Origin: Oxalobacteraceae bacterium
GTDB taxonomy: Bacteria; Pseudomonadota; Gammaproteobacteria; Burkholderiales; Burkholderiaceae_D
NCBI GenBank assembly: GCA_021151485.1
Contig: JAGKXB010000009.1
Coordinates: 1-64,000 of the forward strand
DNA length: 64,000 nucleotides
Reading direction: 5' to 3'
Below, in pieces: positions 58,035 to 64,000 of this stretch (positions are counted from its first letter, which is position 1; each line of letters opens with the position of its first letter). The position numbers were made by a program, and so were the translations under genes. The notes beneath the pieces were generated by a model, which worked only from the letters and a program-made list of their open reading frames with translations, had not been told where the DNA came from and searched no databases.

Positions 58035-58070
58035 GCTGGAGCTGGAGCTGGAGCTGGAGCTGGAGCTGGT
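58035..58070. repeat. GCTGGA hexanucleotide tract
   Basis: Five to six head-to-tail hexamers encode an Ala-Pro run on the minus strand. Copy changes would not shift the frame. Confidence 0.95.
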
Positions 58071-58310
58071 TCTGCTATGACTGTATTAAAAGCTGCCAAA
58101 TCAACAACATTAGCAAACTTCCCAGCGGTGACGGCTGTTCTTAACGTTTGTTTAACTCCATCAGAAATACCATCGGCACCAATAGTTACAAAACCATTCA
58201 CAACCGCATTTGCTAAATCGGCTGATACAGCCGCATCAGCACCACCAACCAACCCAGCCACAAATGATTGAAATTCGTTATTTTGGAAAGCGCCTGCATG
58301 ACCAGTCAAT

Positions 58311-58478
58311 GCCATCGCCACTGCTGTTTTTTGAGCGCCATCCAAATCTGCAAGCGTTGACAAAAGAGGCAAGACAAACGCTCTAAAATTTTGATTATCG
58401 AGAGCTTGAAGAGCGTCATCTTTAATCAATGCCGTCGCAACTGCTGTTTTTTGAGCGTCATCCAAAGCTACGAGCGCC
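58311..58478. repeat. Direct repeat with 120-bp period
   Basis: The 48 bases at 58311-58358 recur at 58431-58478 with few differences. They encode the QKTAVA repeats of the broken repeat protein, so the unit is 40 residues. The second copy lies right beside the point where the reading frame changes, which suggests a faulty repeat expansion or deletion. Confidence 0.88.
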
Positions 58479-59156
58479 ATTGAGTGAGGAATTCTCAAGA
58501 GCCGCACCATTGTTGATTAATTCAATTGCAATTTCTTTTTTTACCACATCGTTAAATTGTGGCAAGCAATCGGCCAATGCTTCTTGTGCAGCAGAACTAA
58601 TTGTTGCAGCAACCGACTTACCAGAAAGAGCAGAAAAGTAAGATTGTTTTGGAGTAAACAACCTAGCAAACTCAAGCTGTTGATCCTGACTCAACAAGGA
58701 TTTTCCATCCGATCCCTTTACAAATTTGAGGGCTAAACTAGCTGCTTTTGGTTGTTGTGATGCAATACTCTGCAAGTACCCAGATTTTTGTTTCCACACA
58801 GATAAAACATCAGCCTGCTCACCCACTACCAAACTTTGTTTCTTTTGTAGAAAATTAAGGACGTCTGCATTCTGTAACGTCCCCGTCATCACCCCTTTCA
58901 TTACTTTTCTTGATACAGTGACATCACCAAAAAACGTGGTGAGTGCTTGCGTATTCTGCTCATTTACATCATTAAGGGCATTACGAATTACAGCAATAGC
59001 ATTTTTATCACCTTGCTTCAAGGCAGAAGCTAATGCGCTCTTTTGATCGGCGTTTTTATTAACCGTAGCTAAATCAGGCCAAGCGGTTGTTTTTGGTTGT
59101 GTTTGGAACAGGGAAATCTGCGTGAGTGATACTGAGAATGGAAGGTTAATTGCCAT
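58458..59156 (-). CDS. Repeat protein, N-terminal part (possibly truncated by frameshift)
   Basis: The 232-residue frame starts MAINLPFSVSLTQISLF and shows no signal peptide. It is made of helices with loosely repeated A-L-x-x-x-D-K/Q patterns: NADQKSALASALKQGDKNA, VMKGVMTGTLQNADVLNFLQ, FNDVVKKEIAIELINNGAAL. After ALENSS the frame soon ends, while the next repeat continues in another frame (see 57773-58510). It may be a truncated gene, a two-gene remnant or, less likely, use programmed frameshifting. No function was recognised. It is transcribed toward the lectin-like gene. Confidence 0.6.
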   Translation of the reverse strand: MAINLPFSVSLTQISLFQTQPKTTAWPDLATVNKNADQKSALASALKQGDKNAIAVIRNALNDVNEQNTQALTTFFGDVTVSRKVMKGVMTGTLQNADVLNFLQKKQSLVVGEQADVLSVWKQKSGYLQSIASQQPKAASLALKFVKGSDGKSLLSQDQQLEFARLFTPKQSYFSALSGKSVAATISSAAQEALADCLPQFNDVVKKEIAIELINNGAALENSSLNGARSFG

Positions 59157-59387
59157 TTATTACTCCTTTTATGTATTTGATCTAAACCGGGTAAGTCCGA
59201 TTCCAGGCAATGCTCTCTAAAGCATAAAACATTAGCATAATTGCAATTTTCGAACTATGGCGCCAAATATAACACAAAGACCAGCAAGATTATTTATTAA
59301 GCAATGAATATTTAACAATAAAATATTGCCGCACGGAAACCCCCTAACAAATGATCGCCTCAAACAAAAACTAAGAGGACTGAACAA

Positions 59388-59741
59388 TCAACTCACCACA
59401 AAATGACAAACATAATGCAAAGTTTCTAACGTTTCCAATTCAAAGGAAGACGTCCCTGGAACGTGAAAACTTTGGCCATTTTCATAGACTTGCCAACTGC
59501 TTTCACCCGTGTCATCGGCTATGCGAACACGGCATTTCCCTGCTACGATTTCCATGATTTCTGGCAAATTGGTGGAAAACTTCAACAATGACGGGAAAAT
59601 AACACCGACTGTTTTTTGACTACCATCCGGAAAAAGAACAGTATGCGAAACGCATTTGCCATCGAAGTACACATTGGCTTTCTTTACAACCGAAACATGG
59701 TCAAATTGGGTATGTATTGGGGTATTTACCTGAGTATTCAT
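59388..59741 (-). CDS. ppnP: Pyrimidine/purine nucleoside phosphorylase (YaiE/DUF1255 family)
   Basis: The 117-residue single-domain cupin matches Ppn[59 protein letters not shown] (each seen in part). In E. coli the family phosphorolyses a range of nucleosides. A typical member is about 94 residues; here a poorly conserved N-terminal extension of about 20 residues is present. The gap from 59157 to 59387 shows no gene. Confidence 0.9.
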   Translation of the reverse strand: MNTQVNTPIHTQFDHVSVVKKANVYFDGKCVSHTVLFPDGSQKTVGVIFPSLLKFSTNLPEIMEIVAGKCRVRIADDTGESSWQVYENGQSFHVPGTSSFELETLETLHYVCHFVVS

Positions 59742-59773
59742 TTACGACTCCTTTAATAAAAAATTTCACTAAT

Positions 59774-60025
59774 ATGAACGAACTCGACGTCCTACAATCC
59801 ATAGGCTTTGTCATGCCTAGCATGTCTTATCTGATAGGCGGCATTATCTTCACCATCGTTGGCTATATCGCCTATCGCCACGGCAAAAAAGTGGCCAACT
59901 CATCCATAAAAGGGATAGGCATCACCCTGATGGTTTATCCGATCTTTGTTTCTGATGATGGGCTGCTGTATTTGATAGGCTGCGGATTATGCACGGCTTT
60001 GTATTTTTATCGACGACGACAGTAA
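59774..60025 (+). CDS. Small integral membrane protein
   Basis: The 83-residue protein has three short hydrophobic stretches (SYLIGGIIFTIVGYIAY, IKGIGITLMVYPIFV and LLYLIGCGLCTALYFY) and a basic end. It resembles small membrane proteins of unknown function found across proteobacteria. The chosen ATG gives MNELDVLQSIGFVMPS; the upstream frame overlaps the ppnP start region. It is divergent from ppnP. Confidence 0.72.
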   Translation: MNELDVLQSIGFVMPSMSYLIGGIIFTIVGYIAYRHGKKVANSSIKGIGITLMVYPIFVSDDGLLYLIGCGLCTALYFYRRRQ

Positions 60026-60041
60026 TACGAAAAACTCCAAA

Positions 60042-60137
60042 CCGTCGTCCGCGAGCACTTTAATTTTGGACCCCATGGCTTTTAGTCGTAAACAACAAAA
60101 AACGCTGGATTCCCGCCTAAACCCGCGGGAACGACGG
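60042..60137. repeat. REPIN-like palindromic element between small membrane protein gene and ispD
   Basis: A 96-bp copy running from CCGTCGTCCGCG to CGCGGGAACGACGG. The left arm is diverged in the middle (TTTAATTTTGGACCCC), the right arm is close to consensus. It ends 20 bases past the ispD stop codon. Confidence 0.9.
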
Positions 60138-60157
60138 GGGTTAATAGACAATCTCGG

Positions 60158-60865
60158 TTAAATAATATTCGTTCGCCTCACAGCCCCCAAAAACAACTCC
60201 ACCAACTCAAAATCTTCCTGGCGCGTAATTTTGCTATTGCAAGGGTGCCCTTCTACCAATTTCGGTGCAAAGCCTAAGGCTTCAACTGCGCTGGCTTCGT
60301 CGGTCGCGTCGCTTATGGCATCTAATGCACGTTGTAGCAAAGCATAAGAAAACATCTGCGGCGTTTGGGCTAGCCATAATGATGTGCGCGGGATCGTTAT
60401 TACCTGCTGGCCATCTACTTTCTTGACTGTATCAACGACAGGTAATGCTAATAAACCACCAATCGTCTTTTCTCCTTCCCTTACACCTTCCATCAAACGA
60501 TCGATCAATGCAACCGTCAAACCAGGGCGAGCGGCGTCGTGGACTAACACCCAGTCGTTTGCTTGAATATCGGCTAAGGAGCGCATGGCTTGCAGACCAT
60601 TTTGCACGCTTTCTTTGCGCGTTTTTCCGCCGCAGCGCAATACCGTCATATTCGGAATATGCTCGGGAAAAACCTGATCGATATAGCCATCATCCTGAGA
60701 TACCACAACAAAGGTATGCGTTATAACCGGATGATTGAGAAACGCCTGCACGGTGTGATGCAACATAGTCTGCCCTGCAATCGATAGATATTGCTTGGGG
60801 CAATCCGCCTGCATACGACTACCAACGCCGGCGGCGGGGATCAAGGCAAAGTAACGAGGGAACAT
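60158..60865 (-). CDS. ispD: 2-C-methyl-D-erythritol 4-phosphate cytidylyltransferase
   Basis: IspD is the third enzyme of the MEP isoprenoid pathway. The 235-residue protein shows the CTP-binding start LIPAAGVGSRMQADCPKQYL, VVSQDDGYI, VLVHDAARPGLTVALIDRLM and the C-terminal SKITRQEDFELVELFL (seen in part). In many relatives ispF follows directly; here the gene is followed by a palindromic element and an opposite-strand gene, so ispF must be elsewhere. It is divergent from mfd. Confidence 0.96.
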   Translation of the reverse strand: MFPRYFALIPAAGVGSRMQADCPKQYLSIAGQTMLHHTVQAFLNHPVITHTFVVVSQDDGYIDQVFPEHIPNMTVLRCGGKTRKESVQNGLQAMRSLADIQANDWVLVHDAARPGLTVALIDRLMEGVREGEKTIGGLLALPVVDTVKKVDGQQVITIPRTSLWLAQTPQMFSYALLQRALDAISDATDEASAVEALGFAPKLVEGHPCNSKITRQEDFELVELFLGAVRRTNII

Positions 60866-60965
60866 AAGATTATTCCTACAAATTTCCTACAAAATTCTTA
60901 CAAATTAAAAAATAAACACATCGCTTATAATCGGCAGCCTCGATTGTAATCATCCACTACCCCGC

Positions 60966-63900
60966 ATGTCCCTCGATTTTAAAAAATCCTTGCCCAAGGC
61001 AGGTCATCGCTTTGTGTTGCCGTCTTTGCATGGTTCTGCCGATGCTTATGTGTTAGCGCAAGCCGCTTTCGAATTGAAATCCCAAGGCCGTATGTTGGTG
61101 ATCGTTGCAGCTGATGCAACGGATGCACAGCGTTTGCGGGATGAAATTCCGTGGTTTGGTGACAAAAAACTACGCTGCCATCTGCTACCAGATTGGGAAA
61201 CACTGCCTTACGATGCATTCTCCCCACATCAGGATTTGGTGTCCGAACGTTTAGCTACGTTGTATGAAGTCCAAAATGGTCAATCCGATGTTTTGATCGT
61301 TCCAGCCAGTACGGCGTTGGTTCGGTTGGCGCCGACCTCTTTTTTAGCGGCAACCACCTTCTTTTTCAAACAAGGTGAAACACTGGATGAAACACGGCTT
61401 AAATCGCAATTGACTTTGGCGGGCTACAACCACGTAGCGCAAGTTATGTCGCCAGGTGAATATTCCGTGCGCGGTGGCTTGATCGATTTATTCCCCATGG
61501 GATCAGCATTGCCTTACCGTCTAGATTTGTTTGGCGACACAATTGATACCATCCGCACATTTGATGCTGACAGCCAACGTTCACTCTATCCCGTCAAAGA
61601 AGTCCGCTTGTTGCCAGGGCGCGAATTTGCCATGGATGATGCGGCACGCACCACGTTCCGTAACAATTGGCGCGAAATGTTTGAGGGCGATCCGTCCAAA
61701 TCCAAGATATACAAAGACATCAGCAATGGCATTCCTTCCGCTGGGATTGAGTATTACCTACCCTTCTTTTTCAACGAAACGGCGACGCTGTTTGACTATC
61801 TACCAACCGATAGCACGCTTGCGTTAATCGGCGATATTGATACTGCGATTGGGAATTTTTGGAAAGACACCCAGTCGCGTTATCAATTCTTAAAATTCGA
61901 CCGCGAACGACCATTGATTGCGCCAGAAAAACTGTTTTTGCGGGATGAGGATTTTTTCGCGCTGGCTAAATCGTATGGACGCTGGGTGATTCATGGCAAG
62001 GATCAAATTGACATTACATCAACCCCCGTAGTTCCCACGGATGTAATTAACGTCGTTCCCGCGGCTTTAGGCGGGAACCCAGCGTCTTACGCAGTGAATC
62101 CGATTAACGCCACTGGGTTCCCGCCTAAAGCCGCGGGAACGACGGGGGCTGAAATTTGCACCCCCATTCCCAACATCGCCGTCAGCCGCCGCAGTGACGA
62201 CCCGCTGATCAATCTGAAATCGTATTTATTACAAAGCGACCAGCGCGTGATGATTTGCGCTGAATCGAGCGGTCGTCGTGAAACGCTGATGCAATATTTC
62301 AACGACTATGATTTGGGACATTTAGCACTGTGCGATGGCTATGCCGACTTCATCAATAGCAGCGCGCCATTGATGCTGGGTGTAGCGCCGCTGCATGCGG
62401 GTTTTGCCTACGACAAACTCATATTTATTACCGAAACCGAACTGTACGCTGGCTCCAGTCGCCGCATCGGCACGAAAAAACAGGAAGGCGCCAGCCAGGT
62501 TGAAGCCATGGTGCGCGACTTGTCCGAGCTCAAAATCGGCGATCCCATCGTCCATAGCCATCACGGCATCGGACGCTACATGGGCTTGATCAGCATGGAT
62601 ATGGGCGATGGAGAAACGGAATTTCTCAACCTGGAATACGCCAAAGACACCAAGCTCTACGTACCGGTATCGCAGTTGCATGTGATTTCACGCTATTCAG
62701 GTGCTGCACCAGAAAATGCGCCGCTGCACGCGCTGGGTTCGCCGCAATGGGAAAAAGCCAAACGCAAAGCAGCAGAGCAAATACGGGATACTGCGGCTGA
62801 GTTGCTCAATCTCTATGCACGCCGTGCGCTGCGAGTTGGTCATGCGTTTAACTATTCAGCGCACGATTACCAGGCATTTGCTGCCGGTTTTGGTTTTGAA
62901 GAAACCGCCGACCAGGCCGCTGCCATCAATGCGGTATTAGAAGATATGACCAGCGGCAAGCCGATGGATAGATTGATTTGCGGCGATGTCGGTTTTGGTA
63001 AAACAGAAGTCGCCTTGCGCGCGGCGTTCATCGCCGTCATGGGCGGCAAACAAGTGGCGATTTTAGCGCCGACTACCTTGTTGGCCGAACAACACGCCCA
63101 AACCTTTGCCGACCGCTTTGCCGATTGGCCGGTGCGAATTGCGGAATTGTCACGTTTCCGTAGCAGCAAAGAAATCGCCCTGGCCATCAAAGGCATGCAA
63201 GACGGCACGGTCGACATCGTCATCGGCACACATAAATTGCTATCCGATGACATCAAGTTCACTCGCCTGGGATTGATCATCATCGACGAAGAACACCGCT
63301 TTGGCGTGCGTCAAAAAGAAGCCTTGAAAGCATTGCGGGCGGAAGTCGATGTCTTGACACTGACCGCTACGCCGATTCCCCGCACGCTAGGGATGGCGCT
63401 GGAAGGATTGCGCGACTTTTCCATCATCGCCACCGCACCGCAAAAACGGCTGGCGATTAAAACCTTTGTGCGCGATGAAAGCGACTCCATCATCCGAGAA
63501 GCGTGCTTACGTGAACTCAAACGCGGCGGCCAGGTGTACTTTTTGCATAATGAAGTCGAAACCATTAACAACCGCAAAGCCATGCTGGAACTATTATTGC
63601 CAGAAGCACGGATCGGGGTTGCACATGGCCAGATGCATGAACAAGATCTGGAAAAAGTCATGCGTGATTTCGTCGCCCAGCGCTTCAATATTTTGTTATG
63701 CAGCACGATTATTGAAACCGGAATCGACGTACCAAGCGCCAACACCATCATCATGCATCGCGCTGACAAATTCGGTCTGGCGCAATTACACCAATTGCGT
63801 GGCCGTGTCGGGCGCTCGCATCATCAGGCTTATGCTTACCTGCTGGTGCACGACGTACAAGGTTTGAACAAGCAAGCGCAGCGCCGTCTGGATGCAATTG

Positions 63901-64000
63901 TGCAAATGGAAGAACTCGGTAGCGGTTTTTATCTCGCCATGCACGATCTGGAAATCCGTGGTGCTGGTGAAGTATTAGGTGACAATCAATCAGGCGAGAT
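60966..64000 (+). CDS. mfd: Transcription-repair coupling factor Mfd (partial, cut by window end)
   Basis: Mfd removes stalled RNA polymerase and recruits UvrA to damage. The window holds about 1011 codons. The UvrB-homology part comes first (PDWETLPYDAFSPHQDLVSERL, GEYSVRGGLIDLFP, in part). The polymerase-interaction region follows (GDPIVHSHHGIGRYMGL, FLNLEYAKDTKLYVPVSQLH), then the helicase motor (GDVGFGKTEVALRAAF, DEEHRFGVRQKEAL, TATPIPRTLGMAL, TIIETGIDVPSANT). Between VIHGKDQI (about residue 340) and NIAVSRRSDD (about 395) there is an in-frame insertion encoded by a palindromic element, rich in Pro, Gly and Asn. The frame remains open through it, so the protein may tolerate the insert. 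The 3' end lies outside the window. Confidence 0.96.
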   Translation, partial: MSLDFKKSLPKAGHRFVLPSLHGSADAYVLAQAAFELKSQGRMLVIVAADATDAQRLRDEIPWFGDKKLRCHLLPDWETLPYDAFSPHQDLVSERLATLYEVQNGQSDVLIVPASTALVRLAPTSFLAATTFFFKQGETLDETRLKSQLTLAGYNHVAQVMSPGEYSVRGGLIDLFPMGSALPYRLDLFGDTIDTIRTFDADSQRSLYPVKEVRLLPGREFAMDDAARTTFRNNWREMFEGDPSKSKIYKDISNGIPSAGIEYYLPFFFNETATLFDYLPTDSTLALIGDIDTAIGNFWKDTQSRYQFLKFDRERPLIAPEKLFLRDEDFFALAKSYGRWVIHGKDQIDITSTPVVPTDVINVVPAALGGNPASYAVNPINATGFPPKAAGTTGAEICTPIPNIAVSRRSDDPLINLKSYLLQSDQRVMICAESSGRRETLMQYFNDYDLGHLALCDGYADFINSSAPLMLGVAPLHAGFAYDKLIFITETELYAGSSRRIGTKKQEGASQVEAMVRDLSELKIGDPIVHSHHGIGRYMGLISMDMGDGETEFLNLEYAKDTKLYVPVSQLHVISRYSGAAPENAPLHALGSPQWEKAKRKAAEQIRDTAAELLNLYARRALRVGHAFNYSAHDYQAFAAGFGFEETADQAAAINAVLEDMTSGKPMDRLICGDVGFGKTEVALRAAFIAVMGGKQVAILAPTTLLAEQHAQTFADRFADWPVRIAELSRFRSSKEIALAIKGMQDGTVDIVIGTHKLLSDDIKFTRLGLIIIDEEHRFGVRQKEALKALRAEVDVLTLTATPIPRTLGMALEGLRDFSIIATAPQKRLAIKTFVRDESDSIIREACLRELKRGGQVYFLHNEVETINNRKAMLELLLPEARIGVAHGQMHEQDLEKVMRDFVAQRFNILLCSTIIETGIDVPSANTIIMHRADKFGLAQLHQLRGRVGRSHHQAYAYLLVHDVQGLNKQAQRRLDAIVQMEELGSGFYLAMHDLEIRGAGEVLGDNQSGE
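62024..62147. repeat. REPIN-like palindromic element inserted in frame within mfd
   Basis: The core at 62051-62144 has perfect 32-bp inverted arms (from CGTCGTTCCCGCGG to GGCGGGAACCCAG and its reverse complement) around a 30-bp spacer. Another half-end (CCCCCGTAGTTCCCACGG) lies at 62024-62041. All three codon phases were read through by hand: the mfd frame has no stop. It is the most perfect copy in the window, so probably the youngest. Confidence 0.93.

Larger units (their letters stand above)
57773..58510 (-). pseudogene. Repeat protein, C-terminal part after a probable frameshift
   Basis: This frame (up to 245 residues) carries two clear copies of a repeat, LDDAQKTAVATALI and LDGAQKTAVAMALT. 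An Ala-Pro run (encoded by GCTGGA hexamers at 58035-58070), one hydrophobic helix (GQVAMASSVAVLMLGAGFAV) and a Gly/Thr/Asn-rich end follow. A related repeat (NADQKSALASALK) is found in the upstream frame 58458-59156, which overlaps it by 53 bases in another phase. The two were probably one gene of about 460 residues. If translated separately, starts at 58510 or 58480 are possible, with no good ribosome-binding site. No known family was recognised. Confidence 0.6.

Noticed and set aside
42988..62147. CRISPR array
   Set aside because: The repeats are palindromic and far apart, with genes between them and no regular spacers.

Overview
The window looks like a chromosomal segment of a low-GC member of the Burkholderiales (Betaproteobacteria), closest in gene order to Oxalobacteraceae-type genomes. 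The evidence is a chain of gene neighbourhoods familiar from that order: ilvB-ilvN-ilvC beside an ECF sigma factor/DUF3619/DUF3106/RDD operon; trpB-trpA-accD-folC-SPOR-cvpA-purF; ribBA-ribH-nusB; exbB-exbD-lpxK-Trm112-kdsB-adk; and msrB-yciB-bolA-PPIase. The sequence is clearly AT-richer than typical free-living relatives (judged by eye, not counted). Together with ankyrin-like paralogs and a patatin, this would fit a host-associated or reduced-genome lineage, but that is inference. No tRNA, rRNA, transposase, prophage or CRISPR array was seen; one SRP RNA gene (ffs) is present at about 15.7 kb.

Layout. 0-4.5 kb: a SIMPL-domain protein and the branched-chain amino acid operon ilvBNC behind a structured leader. 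4.6-6.9 kb: sigma factor operon. 6.9-15.6 kb: a long minus-strand run of Cys/Met PLP enzyme, purF, cvpA, SPOR protein, folC, accD, trpA and trpB. 15.7-25 kb: ffs, an AsmA-like protein, an orphan soluble histidine kinase fused to a transposase-like HTH, ubiD, a lytic transglycosylase, nusB, ribH, ribBA and a rhodanese. 25-36 kb: holB, lpxR-like, comEC, tatD and patatin genes, interrupted by three paralogous ankyrin-like/glycine-zipper proteins. Short duplicated fragments of the flanking genes (tatD, comEC, patatin) record how this block grew. 36-43 kb: adk, kdsB, Trm112, lpxK, exbD, exbB, xseA, sodB and a carbonic anhydrase. 43-50 kb: SDR, Dabb protein, selO, msrB, yciB, bolA, PPIase and an SbmA/BacA-like ABC exporter. 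50.5-55.5 kb: a sulfur cluster of sulfate-binding protein, EpsC-type serine acetyltransferase, family 2A encapsulin shell protein and an encapsulin-targeted cysteine desulfurase. 55.6-59.2 kb: a secreted B-lectin-like protein and a broken repeat protein. 59.4-64 kb: ppnP, a small membrane protein, ispD and mfd (cut by the window end).

Two things stand out. First, the family 2A encapsulin-cysteine desulfurase operon predicts a protein shell that takes sulfur from cysteine, with a cysteine-precursor enzyme encoded just upstream. Second, a palindromic REPIN-like element recurs between 43 and 62 kb and none was seen in the first 42 kb. One copy with perfect 32-bp arms sits inside mfd without breaking the reading frame, which resembles the palindromic elements inserted in Rickettsia genes. 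The ankyrin/glycine-zipper paralog family and its duplication scars form a third accessory region that I could not match to a named system.
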